A stretch of DNA of 64,000 bases from Pseudomonas sp. ACM7 (GTDB lineage: Bacteria; Pseudomonadota; Gammaproteobacteria; Pseudomonadales; Pseudomonadaceae), in NCBI RefSeq assembly GCF_004136015.1, contig NZ_CP024866.1, positions 6,462,861 through 6,526,860 on the forward strand, written 5' to 3'. Under the pieces are notes generated by a model that searched no databases, was not told the origin of the DNA, and saw only the letters and a program-made list of their open reading frames with translations. Numbering within the stretch: the first letter of the stretch is position 1; every line of letters starts with the position of its first letter. The translations under genes and the position numbers were made by a program. Shown here in pieces: positions 9,473 to 18,053 of this stretch.

Positions 9473-9646
9473 GGCAAATCTCTCTATGAGTGTGGGGCTG
9501 GCCCATGAGAGCGCACTGATGTATCTGCACTGTGTCAGCACCGGGGCGCTTTGTATTTTCACGTATCAAAAGCGGCGACGCTCAACACCCGGCTCGTTCT
9601 CACGCTAGGCTGAAGTGTAACGACATCGTGAAAGGAGGCGTTCGAG

Positions 9647-10132
9647 ATGCAACTCATCACGTTGAAAATCGACAAGCCGGAAGCAACGAACTTCATTTTC
9701 GGTCAGACCCACTTCATCAAGTCCGTCGAGGACATCCACGAAGCGTTGGTCAATGCCGTGCCGGGTATCCGCTTTGGCGTGGCCTTTTGCGAAGCTTCCG
9801 GTAACTGCCTGGTGCGCTGGTCCGGCACCGATACCGCCATGACCGAACTGGCTCGGAGCAATGCCCAAGCCATCGGCGCAGGCCATAGCTTCATCATTTT
9901 CCTCGACGATGGCTTCTATCCCGTAAACGTGCTGAACGCCGTCAAAATGGTTCCAGAGGTGTGCCGCATTTTTTGCGCGACGGCTAATCCGACTGAAGTG
10001 ATTCTCGCCGAGACGGACCAAGGGCGAGCCATTCTGGGCGTGGTGGATGGCTTCTGTGCCCGTGGCATTGAAGGCGAGGAAGACATCCTGTGGCGCAAGA
10101 ACCTGTTGCGGCAGATCGGCTACAAGCTTTGA
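9647..10132 (+). CDS. Adenosine-specific kinase family protein (DUF355)
   Basis: A 161-residue protein of the DUF355 family, with the conserved FGQTHFIKSVEDIHEAL, PGIRFGVAFCEASG and INVLNAVKMVPEVC-like (PVNVLNAVK) blocks. Archaeal homologues have been described as adenosine-specific kinases, but the bacterial function is not established. The start has a strong AAAGGAGG site eight bases upstream. It is a single-gene unit, convergent with the dctA remnant. Confidence 0.82.
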   Translation: MQLITLKIDKPEATNFIFGQTHFIKSVEDIHEALVNAVPGIRFGVAFCEASGNCLVRWSGTDTAMTELARSNAQAIGAGHSFIIFLDDGFYPVNVLNAVKMVPEVCRIFCATANPTEVILAETDQGRAILGVVDGFCARGIEGEEDILWRKNLLRQIGYKL

Positions 10133-10179
10133 GCACCTTCCGTTATAACCGGGCGCTGAACATCACACTGTTCAGCGCC

Positions 10180-11078
10180 TCACACCTTACGCCTGAGAGG
10201 CTTTTTGGCGAGCCTGCAGCACGGAACCTGCTCCCAGCGCTGAATGAGCAGAGATAACCTCTGCCTGAGGTAAACATCAGCACGGCCAGGACGATCAACT
10301 GATCCGTCAGGGTCAGCGGTGTGTTCGTGGCCTGCGCGATGAAGATGGCGGCGATGGTGTAGTAAATCGCCTGACCATCCGGATTGAAGGTCAGGCCCGA
10401 TGGAATGATCAGGCCGGCGACGGGTTTGGAAACACCGGCCTTTTCCATCTTGGAAATCATCTGCGGCAGCACCGATTCCGAAGAGCTGGTGCCGAGGACA
10501 GTGAACAGTTCTTCCTTGATGAACTTCAGAAACTTCCACAGGCTGAATCCGCTGTAGCGGCAGATCGGGCCCAGTACAAAAACCACGAACACGGCACAGG
10601 TCAGGTAGACACAGGCCATCAGCTTGCCGAGTGAGAACCGCGAGCCAAAGCCGTATTTGCCGATGGTGAAGGCAATCGCTCCGAAGGCGCCGATGGGTGC
10701 CAGACGCATGACCATGTTGACGATGCGAAACATGCCCTGCATCAGGCTGTCCAGCGTGTCGACGAACACCTTGGCACGAGGTCCGACATGCGCCAGGGCA
10801 ATACCCAGCAGTATGGAGAACAGCAATATTTGCAGCACGTTGCCCTTGGCGAAGGCATCCACGATGGTGTCGGGGATGATGTTCATCACAAAGTCCATGA
10901 ACGACGCATGCTTCACGGCGCTGGTGTAGGTGGCCAGGCTGGACGTATCCAGCGTGGCGACATCGATGTTCATGCCGGCGCCGAGTTTGAACACATCGAC
11001 CACCACCAGACCGACGAGAGCGATGGTGTTTTTGGCGAATGGCTTTATGAAGCAAAGCAGCATGACGCTCTGATACAT
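10180..11078 (-). pseudogene. dctA: dctA-like dicarboxylate transporter remnant, truncated at both ends
   Basis: The middle of a DctA/DAACS dicarboxylate:cation symporter is recognisable: NIIPDTIVDAFAKGNVLQ, RLAPIGAFGAIAFTIGKYG, the serine-rich reentrant loop VLGTSSSESVLPQM, and the GLTFNPDGQAIYYTIAA helix. The N-terminal roughly 100 residues are replaced by an unrelated start (MYQSVMLLC). After VLMFTS the expected KGAAGVTGSGF helix is missing and the sequence runs into unrelated residues to 10143. Without these parts transport is not expected. The serine loop reads FNPDG where active homologues usually have FNLDG or similar. Confidence 0.75.
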
Positions 11079-11104
11079 TCGTCCTTTTTCAGGAGGGAAA
11101 AATT

Positions 11105-11533
11105 ATGCGAAGGATTATCGCAGCGGGGGCGCTCTTGCTGGCCTTGGGCGGTTGCGCAACATCACCTATGCGGGTTTATGAAGCGCGGCCAGTGCCGGCC
11201 AATGCGATGTACGCGTTCAAAAGCCAGGGTACGAAAGATCCGGGACGCCTGACCATTCTCCGTGATGACGGGTTTGTCGGTTCGGGATGTGACATCGTGT
11301 TCTACATTGATGGTCAGCGCGCAGCCAAGATAGGTCCCGGTCAGAAGGCATCTTTCGTATTGCCTGCCGGTGAAGTGAACCTCGGCACCGGGCTCGCCGA
11401 GTCTGGATTATGTGCTGGTGTCGCGATCAAAACTGTCGCGGCCAACATCAAGCCAGGGAAAGAAGTGATTTATCGAATCAACTGGGATACACAAGGTTTC
11501 TACTTGGGCCCCTACGTTGAATATGGACGTTGA
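11105..11533 (+). CDS. Small lipoprotein of unknown function
   Basis: A 142-residue protein with a lipoprotein signal peptide: MRRIIAAGALLLALGGC, the lipid-modified residue being C17. The mature part is beta-rich (TILRDDGFVGSGCDIVFYIDG, then GQKASFVLPAGEVNLG), which suggests a PEGA/DUF2846-like fold in which a peptide carries a short beta domain at the membrane. The AGGAGGG ribosome site is strong. It lies between two decayed regions and is divergent from the dctA remnant. I cannot assign a function. Confidence 0.72.
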   Translation: MRRIIAAGALLLALGGCATSPMRVYEARPVPANAMYAFKSQGTKDPGRLTILRDDGFVGSGCDIVFYIDGQRAAKIGPGQKASFVLPAGEVNLGTGLAESGLCAGVAIKTVAANIKPGKEVIYRINWDTQGFYLGPYVEYGR

Positions 11534-12486
11534 GCCCAGACAGTTCCGGCCTGTTTCGCACGCCACATCACCTATAGTGAGTGATCGCAAACACCAAAGC
11601 GCACCCTGAATGCAGAACGGGTGGCTCGCAACGACTCATCCCAAAACCGGGAAATCCCTCTGTCATTACGGTGGATGAAGTGACATTAGGCGATTTAACA
11701 ACGTGCAATTCACTCAACAGGAACTGGAACTGATCGACGGCCTTTTATACATGTACGGATAAGTCGGCTACACGTTAGCACCGGTGCTAGTCCTTTCGGC
11801 GTCAATTTTCTCCGGTTGCTACCTGGTCAGGCTTGGCGGAAGAGCGGGAGGCGCGATTGTGCTCACTCTCCTCTGCCGTTTGGGTGTCCGCTATCGGCCG
11901 ATTCTGTTGAAAAAGTCTGGATTGCTTTCCACGGCAGAAAAGTACGCGCCTGAGATTGAAATCCTTGCTTTCAGCAAAGGCTTCCGGACTCGGATTTCAC
12001 GTAGCAGCGTGCAATAGAGGTATTTTCATCCATCAATTCGAGTGGTTTGGGCAAACCGACTTTTTCAACAGAATCGGCCAAGAGCAGACCATGAACACGC
12101 TGCTAATGACTCCGTAATGTGTGCACAAACCGTGTCGCTTTGCCTTCTCATGTCCGGCCCTACAAACGATCCGCTGCGGACCATTGATGCGTCAAGTGGG
12201 ATACCGCGCCTGGCTCACGCCAGCGTTGAATTCGGCACACTCGCCCATGCGCTGGCCCCCAGCCGCGCTCGAGGCGTCATCGCAGACTATTCTTGATCTG
12301 GGTAACCGACCGGTCGCACCGAAGGAGGTCACTCGTTTATACACTGTGTCCTTTTCGCAATCCGCCGCGGTTCGATCTGATGCATGAAGGCAAATCGATC
12401 CGCGCCGTCATCGAGTTCCGATGAACTACCGGTCTGCGGCACGGCCCAGGCACTTTTGTCTGCCCCCCTGAAACGGAGACGCCAGC
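11534..12486. other. 953-bp stretch without a supportable gene
   Basis: Only short, unconvincing open frames are present. The middle holds the inverted-repeat element described at 11896-12079. The part 12080-12486 has base composition like coding DNA but no frame longer than about 90 codons that resembles a protein, so it is probably eroded coding sequence. Confidence 0.5.
11896..12079. mobile_element. MITE-like element with 22-bp terminal inverted repeats
   Basis: A 22-base sequence beginning GGCCGATTCTGTTGAAAAAG at 11896-11917 recurs as an exact reverse complement at 12058-12079, bounding 184 bp. There is no transposase inside. The repeats resemble IS5-type ends found in pseudomonads and xanthomonads, so this may be a non-autonomous derivative or a relic with its transposase deleted. 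No clear target duplication was seen outside the arms. Confidence 0.6.
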
Positions 12487-12975
12487 ATGAGCACCTTGCA
12501 ACTTCACCCTGCACTGGACAATGGTATCCAATCCGCCGCCACGAATTTCGCAGGTGGCACCCTGCAATGCCTGTGTGCGGCCGACAAGGTTGAGGTCAAG
12601 ATCGACGCACAAACTCTGCATAACCACGCGTGCGGCTGCAGCAAATGCTGGAAACCACAAAACGCGACATTCGCCGTCATCGCCGTGGTGCCTCGAGATA
12701 AGGTCAGCGTCATTGCCCACGGCGAAAAACTGGCGATCGTCGACGAAACCGCCACCATCCGGCGCCACGCCTGCAAGCAGTGTAAAGCCCATCTCTTCGG
12801 GCGCATCGAGAACAAGGACCATGCGTTTTATGGCCTGGACTTCGTCCACACCGAGCTTTTTCGCCACAGAGCGGATGGGCTGCGCCGGGATTCGCGGCGT
12901 TCGTGTCCTCCATCATCGAAACCGGCACACCGCCAGCGCAAATGAAGGCTATCCGCGAGCGTCGGCGCCAACAAC
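12487..12975 (+). pseudogene. gfa: Broken S-(hydroxymethyl)glutathione synthase (glutathione-dependent formaldehyde-activating enzyme)
   Basis: The enzyme joins formaldehyde to glutathione. The N-terminal part is intact, with zinc ligands in HACGCSKCW and [13 protein letters not shown] and the end VHTEL. Then the frame is lost: adding one T to the run at 12857-12861 restores [22 protein letters not shown] and QMKAIRERR, as in normal Gfa. Even so the last 25 or so residues (usual length about 190) are replaced near 12970 by repeat-like DNA. As read, translation ends at 12945 with an unrelated tail. The lesion could be partly a sequencing error, but the missing C-terminus is not. Confidence 0.75.
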
Positions 12976-13060
12976 CACCCATTTGCACAGGTACTGACCA
13001 CCTGTTTGCATTCAACCTGACCAGTCATTTGCATTGGATTTGGTCAGGGTAGCTGTACTG
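12976..13060. mobile_element. Possible insertion-sequence end fragment
   Basis: Three imperfect copies of a unit resembling TGCAAATGACTGGTCAG occur on the minus strand in about 70 bp, directly after the point where gfa loses similarity. Multiple short terminal repeats of this kind are a feature of IS21-family ends. There is no transposase, so only a scar is claimed. Confidence 0.3.
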
Positions 13061-13123
13061 TTCTCCCACTTGCGACGATAGTCAGTGGTGGAGTGGCTGG
13101 ATAACTAGCGATTTTTAACCACA

Positions 13124-13765
13124 CTACCATTGAAGCCAGCGCGGTCCGAGCAGCGCACCGATAACGGTCGGTATCAACATACCAAGCAAGTACCAGACGC
13201 CCCAGAACGGCACTTCCATTTCAGGGCAATGCAGGCAGTAGGCAATGGTAGCTATCGCCCCTGCGAGCAACCCGCCGCAGGCGCCGGCCAGTCTCAGGCG
13301 AGTGGGCGCCAACCCGCGCAAAGCCCAAAAAACTGAAATGAACCCCGGTATCGAAAGCAAGCTGATGTTCAGTGTGCACACCCGCCAGGTTTTACCAAGA
13401 ATCATCGAAACACGCACGTCCGGGGTTGCGGTCATCAGGACGTAGAGGGTTCCAGCCCACACCAGTGCGAGCACTGCAATGACCAGGATTTGTCCGGCCC
13501 CCGGAGTGACGCCAGGTCTCGCCAGGCGCACGACCAAGCTCAACGCACCGAGCATCAGGCTCAGGGGAAAGGCAATCTTCGCCCAGAAAATCGGGGTTGC
13601 CACCACTTCGGCCAGATCTGGACGAGCACCAAATATGATCAACACCAGCAAGAAGGCTGCAATCAGACCGACCAGCACCCCGACGCCGAAACGTTTGGCG
13701 AGTGCATTGCGGTCAACCGGTGTGACTCCAGACGCGAGCATGGAAATAAAATCATCAGTTTTCAT
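13124..13765 (-). CDS. nrsF: NrsF-type anti-sigma factor (DUF1109)
   Basis: A 213-residue integral membrane protein with six predicted helices. The conserved cysteine motif YCLHCPEMEVPFWGVWY lies near residues 175-191, as in the NrsF/DUF1109 family, which holds its ECF sigma factor at the membrane and releases it on metal or redox stress through these cysteines. Its ATG overlaps the stop of the sigma gene by four bases (ATGA at 13762-13765), so the pair is translationally coupled. Divergent from the bufferin operon, which is the known target of this kind of pair in Caulobacter. Confidence 0.88.
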   Translation of the reverse strand: MKTDDFISMLASGVTPVDRNALAKRFGVGVLVGLIAAFLLVLIIFGARPDLAEVVATPIFWAKIAFPLSLMLGALSLVVRLARPGVTPGAGQILVIAVLALVWAGTLYVLMTATPDVRVSMILGKTWRVCTLNISLLSIPGFISVFWALRGLAPTRLRLAGACGGLLAGAIATIAYCLHCPEMEVPFWGVWYLLGMLIPTVIGALLGPRWLQW

Positions 13766-14334
13766 CGTGTACCTCTAATCCTCTCGGCCAGCGCTTTAAG
13801 CCCGCGATGGATGCCTATCTTCACGGCCGACTCCGAAAGTCCGGTCATTTGCGCGGTTTCGGTTACCGACAATCCTTCAAGCTTCACATGCTGGATGGGT
13901 AGACGCTGCCGCTCAGGTAGTTGCTCAAGTAACTTGCCCAAGTCGCGACTGGCCTGCGCCGGTTCCAGATAGGGCTCGGCAAACAGCTCCGTCGCATCGT
14001 CGAGGGAGTCGTTGAGTACCTCATGGCGCGACCTGCCGCGAAAAAAATCCGTGAGTTTGTAGCGGGTGATGGCAAACACCCATGCCGTCAACGGCTGGTC
14101 CGCCCGGTACGTTTGTCGACCGTTATGAACGGCCAGCAAAACCTCTTGCAGCAAATCCTCGACTTCACCCGGTTGGCGTTGAAGCCGAGTTCGCACAAAG
14201 CCGCGTATATGACCACTCAGTTCCGAGAGGAAGGTGCGATAAGCCCGCTCGTCTCCACCCAAACCCGCGAGGAACAAGGTCTGAAGATGGATCTCCCGAC
14301 TGCGCAGTGCATCGTTATGTGTAGTTCGTTCCAT
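13762..14334 (-). CDS. sigF: ECF sigma factor, SigF-like
   Basis: A 190-residue sigma-70 family protein with region 2 at about residues 30-95 (VEDLLQEVLLAVHNGRQTY, AWVFAITRYKLTDFFR) and region 4 at about 130-185 (LPERQRLPIQHVKLEGLSV, TGLSESAVKIGIHRGL). It should direct RNA polymerase to metal-stress promoters and be held inactive by the overlapping nrsF product. The intergenic region between this gene and bufA contains GTAACC-N16-CGAA, facing bufA; I did not find a copy facing sigF itself. The SigF name is by analogy with Caulobacter. Confidence 0.87.
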   Translation of the reverse strand: MERTTHNDALRSREIHLQTLFLAGLGGDERAYRTFLSELSGHIRGFVRTRLQRQPGEVEDLLQEVLLAVHNGRQTYRADQPLTAWVFAITRYKLTDFFRGRSRHEVLNDSLDDATELFAEPYLEPAQASRDLGKLLEQLPERQRLPIQHVKLEGLSVTETAQMTGLSESAVKIGIHRGLKALAERIRGTR

Positions 14335-14481
14335 CGCTCACTCTAGTTACACGAAGGCAAAAATATTATGTACCTACATAACGCCAGCCCCCTAACGGGC
14401 AACGGATGATGCTTGCGGCCAAGGACATAAGGCAACCAGCGGATTCATTCTGCGGTACTAAAAAAATATTTCGCGATGGCT

Positions 14482-14507
14482 GTAACCGGATTGGAAAACC
14501 CAGCGAA
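14482..14507 (+). promoter_or_regulatory. SigF-type promoter of the bufferin operon
   Basis: GTAACC at 14482-14487, 16 bases, then CGAA at 14504-14507. This matches the -35/-10 pattern I recall for Caulobacter sigma-F targets, with exact spacing. It lies 77 bp before the bufA start and points toward it, opposite the sigF-nrsF pair. Confidence 0.7.
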
Positions 14508-14584
14508 CTACCTTTCGGATCTGAAGCACAGCGCACTCCTGAATTGATGCGACGGTCCATCCTCATGAAACCGGAGAAACAGTC

Positions 14585-14857
14585 ATGAACAATCTGAAAC
14601 TCGCCGCCCTCGCCGTTGCCTTTTCCTCCTTCGCTGCCGGTGCCATCGCTGCAGAGACCCCGGCCGCCGCAGGCGCCATGGAGAAATGTTACGGCGTCGC
14701 CATGGCCGGCCACAACGACTGCAAGGCCGGCGCCGGCACCACCTGCGCAGGCACCACCAAAATGGATTACCAGCCGAACGCCTGGAAAAACGTTCCAGTC
14801 GGTACTTGCACTACCATCAAGACGCCAAAAGGCACCGGCAGCCTCACACCTATGTAA
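14585..14857 (+). CDS. bufA: Bufferin precursor peptide, BufA1 type (DUF2282)
   Basis: A 90-residue secreted peptide. The signal peptide covers about residues 1-23 (ending GAIAA). The mature part has four cysteines, C35 (MEKCYGVA), C46 (GHNDCKAG), C54 (TTCAG) and C75 (VGTCTT), the arrangement of bufferin-1/DUF2282 peptides. In the known system the MNIO enzyme converts central cysteines to thiooxazole groups that bind copper, protecting the periplasm. A GGAGAA site precedes the ATG. First gene of the operon bufA-bufB-bufC-doxX, downstream of a SigF-like promoter. Modification of this particular peptide is inferred. Confidence 0.9.
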   Translation: MNNLKLAALAVAFSSFAAGAIAAETPAAAGAMEKCYGVAMAGHNDCKAGAGTTCAGTTKMDYQPNAWKNVPVGTCTTIKTPKGTGSLTPM

Positions 14858-14885
14858 CGTCAACACCACGGGGCACACGCCAATC

Positions 14886-15740
14886 ATGAACAAACCATTC
14901 CAGATCGGGGCCGGACTCGGCCTCAAACCGAACCATTATCAAGAGGCCCACGACTGCACGGTCGAAGGTCTCTGGTTCGAAGTTCATCCGGAAAATTACA
15001 TGGTCGGTGGTGGCCCCCGTTTGGCGTGGCTGGAGGCCATTGGTGACCGGCACCCATTGTCGTTGCACGGTGTATCACTCTCGCTGGCGGCCGATTGCCC
15101 GCCGGACCCGGAGCACTTGAAACGCCTGAAGCTGCTCGCTGATCGCGTTCAACCGGCATTGATTTCCGAGCACCTGGCCTGGTCAGCCTGGCGCGACCAG
15201 TATCATCCCGACCTGCTGCCATTTCCCCGTACAGGCGAAGCCTTGCAGCGCATCGCAGGCAATATCCAGCGCACCCAGGATGCCCTTGGACGCCGGATTG
15301 CCATCGAAAACCCGACCCACTACTTGCACCTTGATGGGCATGACTACAGCGAACTCGATTTCCTCACCGAGTTGAGCAGGGCCACGGGCTGTGGCTTGTT
15401 ACTGGACGTCAATAACGTACACATCAGCGCCCACAACCTCGGCTTCGATGCAGCTACTTACCTGGACGCCTTTCCCGCCGAGGCGATCATGGAGATTCAT
15501 CTGGCCGGATTCACCAAAGACCTTGGCCATTCAACGTTGCTGATTGATAGCCACGACGCCCCTGTCGCAGAAAACGTTTGGACGTTGTTTCAGCGCTTGA
15601 TCGAACGGATCGGCCCGCGTCCAACACTGATCGAACGGGATGACAATATCCCCGGCTTCGAAGTTTTGCTGGCCGAGCGCAACCGAGCGCAGACGTTATT
15701 GAACCTTGGGCAAAACCAGCGATTGAAGGTGGCGATATGA
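14886..15740 (+). CDS. bufB: MNIO family peptide-modifying enzyme BufB (DUF692)
   Basis: A 284-residue multinuclear non-heme iron oxidase with a TIM-barrel fold. Likely metal-site segments are visible: FEVHPENYM, the ENPTHY block, LLDVNNVHISAHN, EIHLAGF and IERDDN. MNIOs modify cysteine side chains of precursor peptides using iron and oxygen. It starts 28 bases after bufA; I start at ATG 14886 (MNKPFQIGAG), since the longer frame upstream is antisense-free but unrelated. Its stop overlaps the bufC start (ATGA at 15737-15740). Could also serve the orphan EGKCG peptide at 4.4 kb, which is speculation. Confidence 0.92.
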   Translation: MNKPFQIGAGLGLKPNHYQEAHDCTVEGLWFEVHPENYMVGGGPRLAWLEAIGDRHPLSLHGVSLSLAADCPPDPEHLKRLKLLADRVQPALISEHLAWSAWRDQYHPDLLPFPRTGEALQRIAGNIQRTQDALGRRIAIENPTHYLHLDGHDYSELDFLTELSRATGCGLLLDVNNVHISAHNLGFDAATYLDAFPAEAIMEIHLAGFTKDLGHSTLLIDSHDAPVAENVWTLFQRLIERIGPRPTLIERDDNIPGFEVLLAERNRAQTLLNLGQNQRLKVAI

Positions 15741-16504
15741 AGCCATCTCTCGCAGGTTTTCAGGATGCATTCGTCGATGCGTTATACGGCACAGAATCAT
15801 CCATGATGGAAACGCTGACCCAACAACCGGGCTTTGCGGTCTATCGCAATACCGTACTCAAAGGCACGACGGATGCGTTGCTAGCCAACTTCCCTACCGT
15901 AGAGCGCCTGGTGGGAACTGACTGGCTTAAAAGCGCCGCCGCCATACATGCCCGGCTTTCACCGCCAACAGATGCCCGTTTACTGAATTACGGAGCGGGC
16001 TTCCCCGACTTTCTCGACAAATTCGAGCACGCGCAAGACATGCCGTATCTGGGCGACGTCGCCCGTCTGGACCTGCTCTGGACACAGGTCCATTGCGCCG
16101 CTGATGAGCCTGGCCTTCAGCTGAACGACTTGGCGCAGTTTCCCGCAACGGAACTGGGCAACCTGCGGCTGACACCACGGGACACCGCCCGTTGGGCCTG
16201 GTTGCCGGACTGTCCCGCCTACACGATCTGGCGCGTCAATCGTGAACAACGGGAAATGCCTGAAAAACTCGAATGGCAAGGTGAAGGTGTACTACTGACA
16301 CGCAAGGCCGGCCGCGTGCATTGGCAGACTGCCAGTGCCGCCGACTGTGCCTTTCTCGACGCCTGCGCGGCACACCTGCCTCTCGATGTCGCCGCCGACT
16401 GGGCCAGTGATGTCGAGCCTGGCCTGAAACTGGAAGACCTCATTATTCGCCTGGTGAGTGCTGATGCGTTCGCAACGGCGGAACTCCTGACAACCCGCTA
16501 CTGA
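15737..16504 (+). CDS. bufC: BufC, RiPP partner protein of the MNIO enzyme (DUF2063)
   Basis: A 255-residue protein of the DUF2063 family, once called putative DNA-binding. Its N-terminal half is the conserved helical domain ([39 protein letters not shown]); the C-terminal half is the winged RiPP-recognition-like region. In MNIO systems the partner binds the precursor and presents it to the oxidase. It is translationally coupled to bufB and followed 20 bases later by a DoxX gene. Function is by family and context. Confidence 0.9.
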   Translation: MKPSLAGFQDAFVDALYGTESSMMETLTQQPGFAVYRNTVLKGTTDALLANFPTVERLVGTDWLKSAAAIHARLSPPTDARLLNYGAGFPDFLDKFEHAQDMPYLGDVARLDLLWTQVHCAADEPGLQLNDLAQFPATELGNLRLTPRDTARWAWLPDCPAYTIWRVNREQREMPEKLEWQGEGVLLTRKAGRVHWQTASAADCAFLDACAAHLPLDVAADWASDVEPGLKLEDLIIRLVSADAFATAELLTTRY

Positions 16505-16524
16505 AGCCATCAACGGAGCACAGC

Positions 16525-16998
16525 ATGGATACCATCCACACCCGCTCACCTGCCGCCGACAATTCCCTGCGTGGCCTCTGGAATCGCGCTGCAACCCGAT
16601 TGGGCAATCTGATCAGCGATTCGTTTCTGGTGTTGGTGGCGCGCATCGCCATCGCCGCCATTTTTTTCATGTCCGGGCGCACCAAAGTCATTGACGTTCT
16701 GACGATTACGCCGAGTACCTACGAACTGTTCCGTACGGAATACGCCTTGCCTCTGATCTCTCCAGAACTGGCGGCACACCTTTCGACCTACAGCGAGCAC
16801 CTATTTCCACTGCTGCTGGTGCTCGGCCTGTTCACCCGTTTATCCGCCTTGGCATTGCTGGGTATGACCTTTGTCATCGAGGTTTTCGTTTACCCCGATG
16901 CCTGGCCGACGCACCTGTCCTGGGCGGGATTGTTGCTAATCATCATCGCACGCGGTGCAGGAGTACTTTCGCTGGATCGCCGACTGGGAATCCGGTGA
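16525..16998 (+). CDS. DoxX-family membrane protein of the bufferin operon
   Basis: A 157-residue inner-membrane protein with four helices and the DoxX-like segment [16 protein letters not shown] near residue 40. DoxX proteins often close metal-RiPP operons (HvfD and similar). It has an ACGGAG site and begins 20 bases after bufC. This is the second DoxX gene in the window, the other being at 4677 beside an EGKCG peptide. Its biochemical role in the system is unknown; a redox or export-coupled role is commonly suggested. Confidence 0.87.
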   Translation: MDTIHTRSPAADNSLRGLWNRAATRLGNLISDSFLVLVARIAIAAIFFMSGRTKVIDVLTITPSTYELFRTEYALPLISPELAAHLSTYSEHLFPLLLVLGLFTRLSALALLGMTFVIEVFVYPDAWPTHLSWAGLLLIIIARGAGVLSLDRRLGIR

Positions 16999-17306
16999 TC
17001 CATTCACGTATGAAGAAACTCTCGAGCAGGAGTATGCGAGTAGTTATCGGCACCCCGACGGCATACATCCAGCGTGAAAATTGCCGTCACTCCAAGAGCA
17101 AAGCCCTTGTACAAGTTAACAATCCAGGGGGCTCCCTCATATGGGCGAGCGCCGAGCATACGTGCGCATTGCGCCCGCGATGAGCAACTAAACAAGCGAA
17201 TCCAGCAACCGGTTTATCGCCAGCCAATTCATCCTTAGCGCGATCCACATCATGCAAATACAACACCCAACTTCCGTCAGGTTGTCGTTACGTACAGGTG
17301 AATAAT
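16999..17306. other. 308-bp intergenic stretch
   Basis: Nothing recognisable between the bufferin operon and the YkgJ gene apart from the AGGTG ribosome site at its right end. No convincing terminator hairpin was seen after the DoxX gene. Confidence 0.5.
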
Positions 17307-18053
17307 ATGCAAAGCGACACCGTCCGATTCTCCTGCGTAGGCTGCGGTGTCTGCTGCAAGGGCAGACTGATACCGCTGACGTTGGCTGAAGCGCAACAAT
17401 GGTTGATCCGCGGGCATGACATCGCGGTGATTCTCGAGGCCTTCGATGAATCGAGCTGGCCTCGTTCATCAGAGGAGTTTGCCCACGCCAGAGGCCGATC
17501 AGTAAGTGTGCATTGTGGTCAGACCCAGATACAGGTCATCGCCGTGTTTGCTGGCAGAGCCCTCGAGCAATGCCCTAATCTCAGAGAGGACAATCTTTGC
17601 GGCATCTACGAAGAACGCCCACTGGTTTGCCGCATTTACCCGATGGAAATCAACCCATTCATCGCGTTACGTCAAGACAACAAAGCGTGCCCGCCACAGG
17701 CGTGGGAGAGCAACGACATTCTCTGCACAGATGGACGTGCCGATCCGGCTCTTGAAGCACTCGTCATTCAATCTCGACAAGCAGACAGAGCCGATGCATC
17801 AAGCAAAATCGCCATCTGCGCGCAACTGGGCTTGAATGTGGCGAGTTGGAAGGACAACGCGCTGGCCGTTTACTTTCCACCACGGGGAAAACTGCTCGAA
17901 GCGATACACAGCGTCAAAAGTACTCTTGAGGAGTATCCAGGCTGCGAGTGGCAGGTGCGGGTCGATGATTCATCGCTGCGCGAGCTATTGACCGCGTCGG
18001 CGGTGTCTCTGGCTGCCAACGAGTCCGCCGACTACATCTTTCATGTTTTATGA
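17307..18053 (+). CDS. YkgJ-family cysteine-cluster protein
   Basis: A 248-residue protein whose N-terminus holds CVGCGVCCKG (CxxCxxCC), followed by ALEQCPNLREDNLCGIYEER and PLVCRIYPME. This spacing is that of the YkgJ/Fe-S-like zinc or iron-binding family, of unknown function. I choose ATG 17307 because the AGGTG at 17296-17300 is well placed for it; GTG 17298 is the alternative. The C-terminal half (about residues 130-248) has no family match that I know. The IS3 remnant follows directly and overlaps the stop by six bases, so an insertion may have removed a downstream gene. Confidence 0.75.
   Translation: MQSDTVRFSCVGCGVCCKGRLIPLTLAEAQQWLIRGHDIAVILEAFDESSWPRSSEEFAHARGRSVSVHCGQTQIQVIAVFAGRALEQCPNLREDNLCGIYEERPLVCRIYPMEINPFIALRQDNKACPPQAWESNDILCTDGRADPALEALVIQSRQADRADASSKIAICAQLGLNVASWKDNALAVYFPPRGKLLEAIHSVKSTLEEYPGCEWQVRVDDSSLRELLTASAVSLAANESADYIFHVL

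Noticed and set aside
11784..12017. A 77-codon open frame before the MITE
   Set aside because: It runs through the inverted repeat, has no ribosome site and no recognisable similarity.
12301..12321. A second SigF-type promoter (GTAACC and CGAA)
   Set aside because: The spacing is 12 rather than 16, and no gene starts just downstream.
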